Below are positions 22,870 to 31,232 of a stretch of 41,452 bases of DNA, one piece after another. The translations under genes were made by a program, and so were the position numbers. The notes under the pieces were generated by a model. That model saw only the letters and a program-made list of their open reading frames with translations, searched no databases and was not told where the DNA came from. Source of the stretch: Edaphovirga cremea (GTDB lineage: Bacteria > Pseudomonadota > Gammaproteobacteria > Enterobacterales > Enterobacteriaceae). Location of the stretch: the NCBI RefSeq assembly GCF_003332275.1, contig NZ_QOVA01000030.1, positions 1-41,452 on the forward strand. Reading direction: 5' to 3'. How positions within the stretch are numbered: position 1 is the first letter of the stretch; each line of letters opens with the position of its first letter.

Positions 22870-24027
22870 CTAATTTTCGTCATCAAGTTGCAGCGCTACA
22901 TACAGCAACAACCGATCGTCAAAATTGGAGAGATTCAGCCCCGTCAGCTCTGAAATACGGTTCAAACGGTATTCGAGCGTATTACGGTGGATGTACAACG
23001 CTTTTGACGTTGCGGTGGGCTGGACATTATGCAAAAACCACGAAGAGAGCGTTCTGCGCAGCAAACCGTTGCTGTCCATGGCTTTCAATTTTGCCAAGGG
23101 GCGTACCAGTTCATTGGCTTGCCAACCGCCGCGCAGGCTGTCCAGCAACACGGGGAGCATCAGATCCTGATAGAAATAACAGCGCTGTTCTGGCATCCGC
23201 TGTTTACCGACCATCATGGTCGTGCGGGCGGTGCGGTAGGAACGGGCAATGCTGCCTGGGCCGGAGAAGTAGTTGCCCAGTGCCAACCGGATACGCAAAC
23301 GACCGCTGTCGCTCATACGCGATAACAGGGTATCGATGCGGCTGCGGTGCGACTCAGGATCCCAGCGGCCATGGCTGTTCAACGCCGGTTTCAATACTAC
23401 CATTTCGGTCAGGGATACTATGGCGATCAGATTGTCGCGTTCAGGCGTTGTCAGCAGAGTCTGGAGTTGCTGCAACTCCGCCATGGCACTGTCCACACCG
23501 AGCTGACCGCTATCAACCTCTACCACCGCAACCACACGTGGCTGATTAAGATCGATGCCCAACCGCTGCGCCCATTCCATCAACGCGGGGGAGAGTTCGT
23601 CAGCACGAATCAAGTTCAGAACCAACTCTTCACGCAGACGACTGTCCTGCGCCAGCATATGCAGCAATCGCGCCTGTTCGAGCATCATTTCGGCGGTCAT
23701 GCACACCAGTTCGCCGTATTGTCGCAGATAGGTCGGATTGCCGGTCAAACCGATGACACCGACAATGTCCCCATCAATACGCAAAGGTAGATTGATGCCA
23801 GGACGAACGCCGTGGAGATGGCGCGCAACCGCTTCATCGATATCGACAACCCGGCCTTGCGAGATGGAAAGCAGAGCACCTTCGTGCAATTCGCCCAAAC
23901 GATCTTCGTCACCACTTCCGATGATTTTCCCGCGGCCATCCATCACATTGACATTGCTGTCGATGATTTGCATGGTGCGAGCCACAATGTCCTGTGCCAA
24001 TTTGGCATCGAGATGATAAGCCGCCAT
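22870..24027 (-). CDS. cdaR: Carbohydrate diacid regulator
   Basis: This 385-residue transcriptional activator of galactarate, glucarate and glycerate genes is the same length as E. coli CdaR. The N-terminal sugar-diacid recognition domain (about 1-135) contains HEGALLSISQGRVVDID and INLPLRIDGDIVGVIGLTG. A middle domain has VVAVVEVDSGQLG. The C-terminal PucR-type helix-turn-helix (about 325-380) has SKALYIHRNTLEYRLNRI. The frame is open 30 codons further upstream, but the ATG at 24027 has GGAGAAGGA immediately before it and fits relatives. It converges with garD and is followed upstream by degP, the same order as cdaR-degP-dgt in E. coli. Confidence 0.95.
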   Translation of the reverse strand: MAAYHLDAKLAQDIVARTMQIIDSNVNVMDGRGKIIGSGDEDRLGELHEGALLSISQGRVVDIDEAVARHLHGVRPGINLPLRIDGDIVGVIGLTGNPTYLRQYGELVCMTAEMMLEQARLLHMLAQDSRLREELVLNLIRADELSPALMEWAQRLGIDLNQPRVVAVVEVDSGQLGVDSAMAELQQLQTLLTTPERDNLIAIVSLTEMVVLKPALNSHGRWDPESHRSRIDTLLSRMSDSGRLRIRLALGNYFSGPGSIARSYRTARTTMMVGKQRMPEQRCYFYQDLMLPVLLDSLRGGWQANELVRPLAKLKAMDSNGLLRRTLSSWFLHNVQPTATSKALYIHRNTLEYRLNRISELTGLNLSNFDDRLLLYVALQLDDEN

Positions 24028-24224
24028 TTCCTTCTCCGTCCCCCTGCTTTTTTGGTCAACGTCGACATATGCCCTTGCCCTAGCATACTCAGGAGAAAGT
24101 CCTAATACATTGTGCAAATGCCTTAAGCGTGAATAATGAGATTAAAGTTGTGGTTAATATCACATCTTTCAGGCGGGACGCTGCGAGGAAGGAGATAACA
24201 AAGTGTGACGTGCTTGAGAAAGGA

Positions 24225-24256
24225 TTGCCACAGACGAGCATTGTCGCCTGTGGCAA
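24225..24256 (-). terminator. Candidate hairpin terminator of degP
   Basis: TTGCCACAG (24225-24233) pairs with CTGTGGCAA (24248-24256) around a 14-base loop, some 84 bp past the degP stop and before cdaR. Only a short T-containing stretch follows on the minus strand. Confidence 0.4.
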
Positions 24257-24339
24257 GGTCTATATCTACCCTAGGTACTTGACGTTGCAGGGAGTGTTCG
24301 CTGCATTCAATTACTTTAGGTATAGCGGTAAAAAAAAGA

Positions 24340-25782
24340 TTACTGCATTAACAGATAGAGCGAGGTATCGCCGCGCTGAATATTCAACGCCAGTACTGAC
24401 GGCTTGCTATCCAGGATTTTACGCAGTTCGCCGAGGTTAGCGACCGGCTGCTGGTTCACACCCAGAATCACATCGCCTTTTTTCAGCCCGATACGCGCCG
24501 CCGCTGATCCCGCTTTCACGTTATCAACTTTAATACCCTTCTTACCGTCCACTTCTGTATTGCTCAGTTCAGCCCCTTCGATCCCGGTGTAGATATTTCC
24601 GGAATCAACCTGAGCCTGAACGCTCTGTTCCAGCGTGACTTCAACCGTTACCGGCTTACCGTCGCGCAGCAGTCCCAGAGACATTTTCGTCCCAATCGGC
24701 TGGGTACCCACTTCGGCACGGAACGAGGCAAAGCTGGAGATTTGTTTGCCATTCAGGGTCAGAATGACATCACCTGCCTTGATCCCGGCTTTCGCGGCAG
24801 CGGATTTAGGCATGACCTGGCTGACGAATGCCCCACGTTGGGCATCAACCTTCATGGCTTTCGCCAGTTCGGAGTTCAGCTCGGTTCCCATAATGCCCAG
24901 TTCGCCACGTTTGACCTGGCCGAACTCGATCATCTGGTTGGTCAGATTTTTCACCATGTTGCTTGGGATAGCGAAACCAATACCGATGTTACCGCCGTCC
25001 GGTGCCAGGATCGCCGTATTGATACCGATTAATTCCCCGTTCAGGTTGACCAGCGCCCCACCTGAGTTCCCTCGGTTAATTGCGGCATCCGTCTGGATAA
25101 AGTTCTCGTAGTTTTCAACATTCAGCCCGGTACGACCCAGCGCGGATACGATACCTGAGGTCGCGGTTTCACCCAAACCATACGGGTTACCAATAGCGAC
25201 AGTGTAATCACCCACACGCAGTTGCTCGGAGTCTGCCAGTTTGATTGCGGTCAGGTTCTTCGCATCTTGCAACTGAATCAACGCGATATCAGAACGCGGA
25301 TCTTTACCGATGACTTTCGCTTCGAATTTACGGCCATCATTCAATTGCACGGTGATTTTTGTAGCGTTATCAACAACGTGGTTGTTGGTTACGACATAGC
25401 CTTTTTCCGCATTCATGATGACGCCAGAACCCAGTGCCTGGAAGTTCTGTTTAGGCTGAGGTGCAGCCCCACCCCCTTCAACGCCACCGCCCTGTTGGCA
25501 CATCGGCGATCCCTGGAACGGTGAGCCGTCCTGGCAGAAAGGGGAATCTTCACCAAAGAACTGCTGGAACTGCTGTCCCATCCGCGGCGTATTTACAGTA
25601 GTGCTGCCCTCAACATTAATGCTAACTACGGAAGGCATGACTTTTTCCAGCATCGGTGCCAGGCTTGGCAGTTGTGCAGTGCTTGATGATGCCGTTTCCG
25701 CCGCCATTGCGGTTGAAACGGGTCCCATAGCCATACCGATGCTTAACGCCAATGCGCTCAGGAGTAAGGTCTTCTTTTTCAT
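24340..25782 (-). CDS. degP: Periplasmic serine protease/chaperone DegP (HtrA)
   Basis: This 480-residue periplasmic protease and chaperone degrades misfolded envelope proteins. A Sec signal peptide (MKKKTLLLSALALSIGMAMG, cleavage likely after AMA near residue 27) precedes the trypsin-like domain. The catalytic triad is His in VVTNNHV, Asp in RSDIALI and Ser in GNSGGAL. The LA loop keeps the two cysteines (FCQDG and MCQQG) that form the known disulfide, next to a glycine-rich stretch. Two PDZ domains follow (about 285-375 and 395-475). A possible sigma-E promoter lies about 75 bp upstream. It sits between cdaR and dgt, transcribed the same way. Confidence 0.97.
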   Translation of the reverse strand: MKKKTLLLSALALSIGMAMGPVSTAMAAETASSSTAQLPSLAPMLEKVMPSVVSINVEGSTTVNTPRMGQQFQQFFGEDSPFCQDGSPFQGSPMCQQGGGVEGGGAAPQPKQNFQALGSGVIMNAEKGYVVTNNHVVDNATKITVQLNDGRKFEAKVIGKDPRSDIALIQLQDAKNLTAIKLADSEQLRVGDYTVAIGNPYGLGETATSGIVSALGRTGLNVENYENFIQTDAAINRGNSGGALVNLNGELIGINTAILAPDGGNIGIGFAIPSNMVKNLTNQMIEFGQVKRGELGIMGTELNSELAKAMKVDAQRGAFVSQVMPKSAAAKAGIKAGDVILTLNGKQISSFASFRAEVGTQPIGTKMSLGLLRDGKPVTVEVTLEQSVQAQVDSGNIYTGIEGAELSNTEVDGKKGIKVDNVKAGSAAARIGLKKGDVILGVNQQPVANLGELRKILDSKPSVLALNIQRGDTSLYLLMQ

Positions 25783-25856
25783 GAGTCTGTATCTCTATAA
25801 ATATAAATTATTGAAGGCGACAAGTACGATGCCGACTGATTGTGTAGTCGTATGGA

Positions 25857-25883
25857 TAAGATTAAATTAATAACCCATAGTTC
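25857..25883 (-). promoter_or_regulatory. Candidate sigma-E promoter of degP
   Basis: On the minus strand, GAACTA (complement of 25878-25883) and TCTTA (complement of 25857-25861) are 16 bp apart. This resembles the sigma-E pattern of a GAACTT box and a TCTGA or TCAAA box. degP is a classic sigma-E target in E. coli; the minus-10 match is imperfect. Confidence 0.4.
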
Positions 25884-25996
25884 ATTTGCGGCGATCCGCT
25901 AATGGTAAAAATTTATTGTCGGCATTTACAAATGTCTACTTTTTAACCAATCCCTTTTTGTTATTAACCCGCAGGATCACTGAACCCCATATTGTC

Positions 25997-27514
25997 TTAT
26001 TCAGCAGCCATTAGGCGTCGATATTCGTCGTAAGCGTAGAGGTCGGTCATACCGCTGATATAATCCTGAATAAGTCGGGCGCGGTAATAATATTCCTCAA
26101 TCTGTTGACGATCGGCCGACGCATTCCCAATGCGATTAACGGCCTCATTGTAAGCAAGGCGATGTTTCGTCGAGAGTTTATGAAAAAGCCTTGTTTCAAT
26201 GGGATAAGCACGATGAGTATCCTCATCGACCAATTGACGGAAATCATTCAGCGGCATATCCAGAAGCGGACTGTAAATATCCAGTAAGCCACTAATAACG
26301 CGATATCCTTGTAATTCCAGTTCTTCGACTTCGTGGTGATTAAACACATGTTTAAAGGCTACACTTTTGAATATTTCCAGTAACCGATTGGCCTGACTCG
26401 AATCTTCCAACAGCGCCTGATTAAAGGTGCCATCGAAGACGCTTTGTAAATTATCAATAAATCGCGCAGCCGCATGGGGAACCAATTGCTTCACCGTCTG
26501 CACCCGTAACTCCATAAAGAAATAGTCGATCGGATGGCGGTAGGTTTTCGACCTGGCCATCTTTTGATACGCCGTGCCGACCACCAGTTCAAACAGATCC
26601 CCGCACGCACTTTCTCCCCACTCCTCTGCCAAATGGCCGTAAAGCTGTTCAACAGTGAAAATGCTTTTCTCCACGGCATCTTCCAGATCCGCGATGCAGT
26701 AAGAGATGTCATCGGCCGCTTCCATAATATAGGTTAGCGGAAAACGGTTGAATTCGCCCAATTGCAATTCACTGCGCAACGTCTGGATAAAGGTTTCTTC
26801 TGCCAGATAGAAGCCCGGCTTCTTCATCAGATAGTGAAAATCTGCCGGAACGTCCTCCGACCAATAGGCAGGGCGGGTATATTTAAGAATGCAGGCCACC
26901 TGTGTATAGGTGAGGTTCAGTTTCAACAGCGTGAAAACCAAACGGATGGCCTGGGCATTGCCTTCAAAATGGCTGAGATCGTGACGGATACGGCTGCGCA
27001 ACTGGTTCAGTTCACTTTCGCCTTCACGCAGGATCAGGAATTGTACCTGGCAACGATCGTGACTTTGCGGCTCTCTGCCACAACTGGCGGTGTCCATCCG
27101 CCTGCCGAACCAGTTGTTGATCGCTGACTCACCGAAATGACCGAACGGCGGATTTCCAATGTCATGCATCAGGCACGCCATTTCGACCACGCTTTCAAAG
27201 GGATCGAGCAGTTGTTGCAGTCCCAGTTCCTCAAGCCGATCGTCCTGGCGAAAGCGATACAGGATATCTTTGGCAATATGCCGACCAACCTGCTGAACTT
27301 CCATGGAGTGGGTTAAACGGCTGCGCACTGCGGCATTGCGTTCAAGGGGAAAAACCTGGGTTTTCTGCTGCAACCGGCGGATCGCCGCCGAATTGATGAT
27401 CCGTCCGCGATCGCTTTCGAACTGACGCACAATGCCATATTCATCTTCAGCCGTAATCAGTGGGCTGAAAGGACGCTGGAAACTGAATTTCTTCCTAAAA
27501 TCGATTCCTGACAT
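25997..27514 (-). CDS. dgt: Deoxyguanosinetriphosphate triphosphohydrolase
   Basis: This 505-residue HD-domain enzyme cleaves dGTP to deoxyguanosine and triphosphate. Its length equals E. coli Dgt (505). The metal-binding HD motif is in [16 protein letters not shown], preceded by [44 protein letters not shown] is the conserved N-terminal block. The frame continues 27 codons upstream, but the ATG at 27514 (MSGIDFRKK) has GGGGGA five bases before it and fits the family N-terminus. It lies upstream of degP and is divergent from mtnN across 163 bp, as in E. coli. Confidence 0.95.
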   Translation of the reverse strand: MSGIDFRKKFSFQRPFSPLITAEDEYGIVRQFESDRGRIINSAAIRRLQQKTQVFPLERNAAVRSRLTHSMEVQQVGRHIAKDILYRFRQDDRLEELGLQQLLDPFESVVEMACLMHDIGNPPFGHFGESAINNWFGRRMDTASCGREPQSHDRCQVQFLILREGESELNQLRSRIRHDLSHFEGNAQAIRLVFTLLKLNLTYTQVACILKYTRPAYWSEDVPADFHYLMKKPGFYLAEETFIQTLRSELQLGEFNRFPLTYIMEAADDISYCIADLEDAVEKSIFTVEQLYGHLAEEWGESACGDLFELVVGTAYQKMARSKTYRHPIDYFFMELRVQTVKQLVPHAAARFIDNLQSVFDGTFNQALLEDSSQANRLLEIFKSVAFKHVFNHHEVEELELQGYRVISGLLDIYSPLLDMPLNDFRQLVDEDTHRAYPIETRLFHKLSTKHRLAYNEAVNRIGNASADRQQIEEYYYRARLIQDYISGMTDLYAYDEYRRLMAAE

Positions 27515-27677
27515 TGAGTCCCCCATCTGCTCATTATCCCCCTTCAGCGCGGGTGTGATCCCCTGCAAACGGGTCAACACCGTGGCTAAACGCATTATCT
27601 GTTGCCTGTAGCCATGATAGACTATGCTGCTGCATTAGAAAGCGAATTCCACCCATATATCATCTGTGAGTATCCCT

Positions 27678-28379
27678 ATGAAAGTTGGCATCATTGGCGC
27701 GATGGAGCAAGAAGTCACCCTGCTGCGCGATAAAATTGAAAACCGCCAGACTCTGCAACGCGCTGGCTGCGAAATTTATACCGGCACACTGCATGGTGTG
27801 GACGTGGCACTGCTGAAATCCGGCATTGGTAAAGTCTCTGCGGCGCTGGGCACCACGCTGCTGTTGGAGCATTGCCAACCTGATGTCGTGATCAATACCG
27901 GTTCCGCTGGTGGCTTGGCATCTACATTGAAAGTCGGCGATATCGTCGTGTCAGAAGAAGTGCGTTACCACGACGTGGATGTGACCGCTTTCGGTTATGC
28001 GCCGGGTCAGATGGCCGGTTGCCCGGCGGCATTTGTGGCCGATGAGGCGCTGATTGCCCTGGCAGAAAACTGTATTCGTGATCTGGATCTGAATGCCGTT
28101 CGCGGTCTGGTATGCAGCGGCGATGCCTTTATCAATGGTGCTGAACCTTTGGCCCGTATCCGCGCAACTTTCCCTACCGCGGCTGCGGTAGAAATGGAAG
28201 CTGCCGCGATTGGTCATGTTTGCCATCTGTTCAATACGCCATTTGTCGTGGTTCGCGCAATCTCTGACGTGGCGGATAAAGCCTCCCACCAGAGTTTTGA
28301 GGAGTTCCTGGTGGTTGCTGCCGAGCAGTCCACGCGCATGGTTGATGCCATGTTGCAGACGCTGGCCAAGCGCGCTTAG
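27678..28379 (+). CDS. mtnN: 5'-methylthioadenosine/S-adenosylhomocysteine nucleosidase
   Basis: This 233-residue nucleosidase splits adenine from methylthioadenosine, S-adenosylhomocysteine and 5'-deoxyadenosine; it belongs to methyl-cycle recycling and supplies the LuxS substrate. Catalytic residues are visible: Glu12 in IIGAMEQE and Asp197 in AISDVADK, with NTGSAGG and SGDAFIN as substrate motifs. A GTG four codons earlier is possible, but the ATG at 27678 gives the family start ([10 protein letters not shown]) with GTGAG seven bases upstream. It is the first gene of mtnN-btuF-yadS; btuF begins one base after its stop. Confidence 0.96.
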   Translation: MKVGIIGAMEQEVTLLRDKIENRQTLQRAGCEIYTGTLHGVDVALLKSGIGKVSAALGTTLLLEHCQPDVVINTGSAGGLASTLKVGDIVVSEEVRYHDVDVTAFGYAPGQMAGCPAAFVADEALIALAENCIRDLDLNAVRGLVCSGDAFINGAEPLARIRATFPTAAAVEMEAAAIGHVCHLFNTPFVVVRAISDVADKASHQSFEEFLVVAAEQSTRMVDAMLQTLAKRA

Positions 28380-28380
28380 C

Positions 28381-29217
28381 GTGAACGTGTCGTCACGTTT
28401 GTTATGGCTGCTGGTACTGCTGGTAGCCTGGCCTTCCCTTGCACAATCTGCGCCTGCCGAACGGATCGTCTCACTCTCTCCCAACCTGACTGAAATGGCT
28501 TTTGCCGCAGGAATGGGCGAGCAGATGGTGGGTGTCAGCAGTTATTCCGATTACCCCGAGGCCGCCAGGAAGATCGAACGGATAGCCAGTTGGCAGGGCA
28601 TCAATGTAGAGAGGATCCTGGCGTTGAAACCCGATCTGATTCTGGCGTGGCGTGGTGGAAATCCGCAGCGCCCCCTCGATCAATTGGCTTCGCTCGGTAT
28701 AAAGATCCTTTACCTTGATCCTGAAAGTATCGATCAGGTCGCTGCCGCATTGACGTCCTTGGCTGAATACAGCCCGCAGCCGGATCTGGCCAGACAGGCC
28801 GCCCATGACCTTCTGCAACAACAGATCAGGTTACAGCAGCAATATGCGCGCAAGGATCGGATTCCGGTGCTGCTGCAATTCGGCACACAACCTTTGTTCA
28901 CAGCGTCTTCAGCGACCTTGCAAAGTCAGGTATTGTCATTGTGTGGGGCACAAAACATCTTTGCTGATAGCCGGGTTCCGTGGCCACAAATCAGTCGCGA
29001 GCAAGTGTTATTACGCCATCCCGCCGCCATTGTCATCACCGGTTCTGAAACCCAGCGCGCCAACGTGCGTGCATTCTGGCATCCCCAGCTCAGCGTACCG
29101 GTTATTGCGCTGAACGATGACTGGTTCAGCCGCGCCGGGCCACGGATCATTCTTGCGGCCCAGCAACTCTGCCCGCAGTTGGCTGCCCTTTCCACTCCAC
29201 CGACAGGTAATCACTGA
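28381..29217 (+). CDS. btuF: Vitamin B12 ABC transporter substrate-binding protein
   Basis: This 278-residue periplasmic protein captures cobalamin for the BtuCD transporter. An N-terminal signal peptide (hydrophobic [18 protein letters not shown]) precedes the mature protein, which has the two-lobed class III binding-protein fold: [17 protein letters not shown] at the first lobe and [11 protein letters not shown] in the second. E. coli BtuF is 266 residues. The start is taken as the GTG at 28381, one base after the mtnN stop, implying translational coupling because no strong Shine-Dalgarno is seen; a GTG two codons later is possible. Its stop overlaps the yadS start by one base. Confidence 0.92.
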   Translation: MNVSSRLLWLLVLLVAWPSLAQSAPAERIVSLSPNLTEMAFAAGMGEQMVGVSSYSDYPEAARKIERIASWQGINVERILALKPDLILAWRGGNPQRPLDQLASLGIKILYLDPESIDQVAAALTSLAEYSPQPDLARQAAHDLLQQQIRLQQQYARKDRIPVLLQFGTQPLFTASSATLQSQVLSLCGAQNIFADSRVPWPQISREQVLLRHPAAIVITGSETQRANVRAFWHPQLSVPVIALNDDWFSRAGPRIILAAQQLCPQLAALSTPPTGNH

Positions 29218-29837
29218 TGCTCGTCTACTGGCTTGATATTCTGGGTACGGCAGTTTTCGCCATCTCTGGTGTGTTATTGGCAGGCAAACTGCGCATGGAT
29301 CCTTTTGGTGTTCTGGTGCTCGGGGTGGTTACCGCCGTGGGTGGTGGAACGATCCGTGATATGGCGCTGGCGCATGGCCCGGTTTTTTGGGTAAAAGATC
29401 CCACGGATCTGGTTGTCGCGATGGTGACCTGCATGCTGACCATTATTCTGGTGCGTCAGCCCCGTCGGTTACCCAAGTGGGTGCTGCCCGTACTGGATGC
29501 CGTTGGGCTGGCCGTTTTTGTTGGGATTGGCGTCAACAAGGCGTTTGCTGCAGAAACCAGCCCTCTTATCGCCATATGCATGGGGGTGATTACTGGCGTC
29601 GGCGGGGGCATCATCCGCGATATTCTGGCGCGTGAAATTCCCATGATCCTGCGAACAGAGATCTATGCCTCTGCGTGTATCGCCGGTGGGATTGTTCATA
29701 CTACTGCTTTCCACTTCTTTGATATGCCGCTGCAACAGGCGATGATGCTGGGGATGGTAGTGACGCTCGCCATTCGTCTGGCTGCGATACGTTGGCATTT
29801 GAAATTGCCGACGTTTATTTTGGAGAATAATGGATGA
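29217..29837 (+). CDS. yadS: TRIC-family inner-membrane protein YadS
   Basis: This 206-residue protein is mostly hydrophobic, with about seven membrane segments and the paired glycine-rich repeats of the TRIC/UPF0126 family (VVTAVGGGTIRDMALA and VITGVGGGIIRDILARE). Prokaryotic relatives form trimeric cation channels; a potassium role is inferred only from family members. Its ATG overlaps the btuF stop by one base, so it is translated as the last gene of mtnN-btuF-yadS. The same order exists in E. coli. A perfect palindrome lies 16 bp after its stop. Confidence 0.93.
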   Translation: MLVYWLDILGTAVFAISGVLLAGKLRMDPFGVLVLGVVTAVGGGTIRDMALAHGPVFWVKDPTDLVVAMVTCMLTIILVRQPRRLPKWVLPVLDAVGLAVFVGIGVNKAFAAETSPLIAICMGVITGVGGGIIRDILAREIPMILRTEIYASACIAGGIVHTTAFHFFDMPLQQAMMLGMVVTLAIRLAAIRWHLKLPTFILENNG

Positions 29838-29853
29838 ATAGTTTCGTGCGGTG

Positions 29854-29875
29854 ATTATTTCGTTAACGAAATAAT
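29854..29875. other. Perfect 22-bp palindrome after yadS
   Basis: The sequence is centred on CGTTAACG and is symmetric over 22 bases. It could be the stem of a short terminator (it is AT-rich) or a protein-binding site; nothing here decides between them. Confidence 0.5.
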
Positions 29876-29885
29876 TCCGGTGGAT

Positions 29886-29988
29886 TTGTTGGCTTTCGAC
29901 GTTAGCCTCAAAAGAGGGTTTTGTTGGTTGATTGCTTTGGCTATGCTGTTGATCTTTAAAAACGGGCTCGGCGCAGGTTTCGGTTGGC
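29886..29988 (-). repeat. Dispersed intergenic repeat, inverted copy B
   Basis: Read on the minus strand it gives GCCAACCGAAACCTGCGCC, then AGCATAGCCAAAGCAATC and AACCAACAAA, matching copies A and C. The order of the sub-blocks shows that the family is built from a unit of about 110 bp that can be read in circular permutation. Confidence 0.75.
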
Positions 29989-30030
29989 TTACGATCGCAA
30001 TTCTACTTGAACGTTTTCGCCTCAACCGAC

Positions 30031-30058
30031 AAAGGGTCGCCAGTCGCCGCGACCCTTT
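30031..30058. other. 10-bp hairpin beside repeat copy B
   Basis: The stem 30031-30040 pairs with 30049-30058 around an eight-base loop. It holds the same place relative to the GC-rich arm as the hairpin at 30506-30531 does in the other half, but with a different sequence. Confidence 0.6.
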
Positions 30059-30098
30059 GAACCCGGGCTTTTTCGCGGCACTCCTCGCCGGCTGCGCC

Positions 30099-30243
30099 GG
30101 TTCCTTCACTCATCTCTCCGGCGGACGGGTCGGCTTTAGCCACCAGTCCCTGGCGGCGGACGCCTCTCACCGCCGTCCTGGCGGTTCGCCCCTGCCTGCG
30201 TTCTTCGCTCAGCGAGTCATGACGCTCTGGGAAGGTCAAAAGA
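30099..30243 (+). repeat. GC-rich structured repeat, arm 1
   Basis: About 145 bp that aligns end to end, by eye at roughly 75-80 per cent identity, with the reverse complement of 30324-30468. It contains two hairpins: 30139-30146 with 30150-30157 (one mismatch) and ACCGCC (30169-30174) with GGCGGT (30180-30185). Confidence 0.75.
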
Positions 30244-30323
30244 AACAGCAACAGATAAAAAAATGATAATGCCTTGAGAAAATCTTGATGTTTTCATTTT
30301 CTCTTTTGATTATTTCTTTTGTC

Positions 30324-30468
30324 TTTGACTTTCCCCCGAGCATCATGAATTGCTGAGGGCGGAATGAAGGCAGGGATGAGCCGCCATGGATGGCGGCGAA
30401 AGGCGTCCGGCTACAGGGACCTGTAGCCTAAAGCCGACCCGTCCGCCGGAATGACAACCGAAGGAACC
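30324..30468 (-). repeat. GC-rich structured repeat, arm 2 (inverted)
   Basis: Its reverse complement aligns with arm 1. Its hairpins are perfect: GCCGCCAT (30380-30387) with ATGGCGGC (30390-30397), and GGCTACAGG (30409-30417) with CCTGTAGCC (30420-30428). Relative to arm 1 several stem positions change on both sides so that pairing is kept. Confidence 0.75.
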
Positions 30469-30505
30469 CGCAACGCGGGCAATTCGTGCTGCGTAAAGCG
30501 CGGAT

Positions 30506-30531
30506 GCAAGGGGCGCGCTTTCGCCCCTTGC
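30506..30531. other. 10-bp GC-rich hairpin before repeat copy C1
   Basis: GCAAGGGGCG (30506-30515) pairs perfectly with CGCCCCTTGC (30522-30531) around a six-base loop. It abuts the CTTGATTGCCGATC start of the dispersed repeat. At the left edge of the window the corresponding place is taken by the end of an IS110-family element. Confidence 0.7.
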
Positions 30532-30768
30532 TTGATTGCCGATCTTCATACTTAAAGATCAATAGCATAGCCAAAGCAATCAACCAACAAAGCTATCTTT
30601 TGACCTTAACTTCAACTCAAGCTAAAAGCCAAACTTAACTCAACCGAAACCTGCGCCGAGCCCATTTTTAAACAACAGCATAGCCAAGCATCCAACCAAC
30701 AAAGCTATCTTTGGACATTGGCTAACGTAGAAGCCAAACTTAACTCAACTGAAACCTACGCCAACCCG
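30531..30768 (+). repeat. Dispersed intergenic repeat, tandem copies C1 and C2
   Basis: C1 begins CTTGATTGCCGATCTTCA, like copy A. The block starting AGCATAGCCAA occurs at 30564 and again at 30677, a period of 113 bp. Both units carry AACCAACAAAGCTATCTTT and then a GAAACCT-CGCC motif. C2 ends 23 bp before the erpA stop. Confidence 0.75.
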
Positions 30769-30791
30769 GCACTTAAACTAAATACCCCATA

Positions 30792-31136
30792 TTACACACT
30801 AAATGACGATCCACACCCGCAGGTGGTTTTTGCATTCGGATTAGTAACAATAAAACGCGAACCTTCGAGCCCTTCAGTGTAATCAACCGATCCACCCACC
30901 AGATATTGCAGGCTCATCGGGTCAACCACCAATGCCACACCCGATTTCTCGATAGTCATATCGCCGTCGTTAACCTGATCGTCGAAGGTAAAGCCATACT
31001 GGAATCCGCTGCAACCGCCACCGGTGATGTAGACCCGTAATTTCAAATTCGGGTTTTCTTCGTCAGCAATCAGGTGCTTAACCTTGTGTGCCGCCGCCTC
31101 GGTGAATTGCAGGGGCAGTGCCATTTCTTCGCTCAT
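30792..31136 (-). CDS. erpA: Iron-sulfur cluster insertion protein ErpA
   Basis: This 114-residue A-type carrier delivers [2Fe-2S] or [4Fe-4S] clusters to apoproteins, notably IspG/IspH of isoprenoid synthesis, and is essential for aerobic growth in E. coli. The three conserved cysteines are present in [11 protein letters not shown] and the C-terminal [10 protein letters not shown]. The length equals E. coli ErpA. GGGAG lies nine bases before the ATG. It follows clcA on the same strand but has its own promoter with an overlapping IscR type 1 site in the 96-bp gap, indicating iron-sulfur feedback control. Confidence 0.97.
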   Translation of the reverse strand: MSEEMALPLQFTEAAAHKVKHLIADEENPNLKLRVYITGGGCSGFQYGFTFDDQVNDGDMTIEKSGVALVVDPMSLQYLVGGSVDYTEGLEGSRFIVTNPNAKTTCGCGSSFSV

Positions 31137-31199
31137 CTCGTTACTCCCAACCAGTGTTCTGCTTCAGACCGCTTCAATGGCAACCTGATTAATACTGTA

Positions 31200-31228
31200 A
31201 TTATCCAATACCTGACTGATACGTTCAA
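31200..31228 (-). promoter_or_regulatory. Promoter of erpA
   Basis: On the minus strand TTGAAC (31223-31228) and GATAAT (31200-31205) are exactly 17 bp apart. The start of transcription would be near 31193, about 57 nt before the start codon. Confidence 0.65.
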
Positions 31229-31232
31229 GTAT
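31208..31232 (-). promoter_or_regulatory. IscR type 1 binding site upstream of erpA
   Basis: Twenty-five bases read on the minus strand as ATACTTGAAC then GTATCAGTCAGGTAT. They agree with the published degenerate IscR type 1 consensus at 23 of 25 positions by my count. The site covers the minus-35 box and spacer, where IscR would repress. E. coli erpA is a known IscR target. Confidence 0.75.

Larger units (their letters stand above)
29838..30791. other. 954-bp gene-free region between convergent yadS and erpA, built of inverted and tandem repeats
   Basis: From left to right it holds a palindrome (29854-29875), an inverted copy of the dispersed repeat (29886-29988), a hairpin (30031-30058), GC-rich arm 1 (30099-30243), an AT-rich centre (about 30244-30323), GC-rich arm 2 inverted (30324-30468), a second hairpin (30506-30531) and two direct copies of the dispersed repeat (30531-30662 and 30677-30768). 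Reading frames of 60-130 residues across it change with the repeat and lack ribosome sites, so none is called. Confidence 0.8.

Noticed and set aside
24129..24440. A 103-residue frame overlapping the degP 3' end
   Set aside because: A third of it is antisense to degP and the rest crosses a hairpin; no similarity is recognised.
29880..30266. A 128-residue frame with a hydrophobic start between yadS and erpA
   Set aside because: It runs through repeat copy B and GC-rich arm 1, and its sequence is explained by the repeats. It has no Shine-Dalgarno, and related frames in the inverted copy do not preserve the protein.
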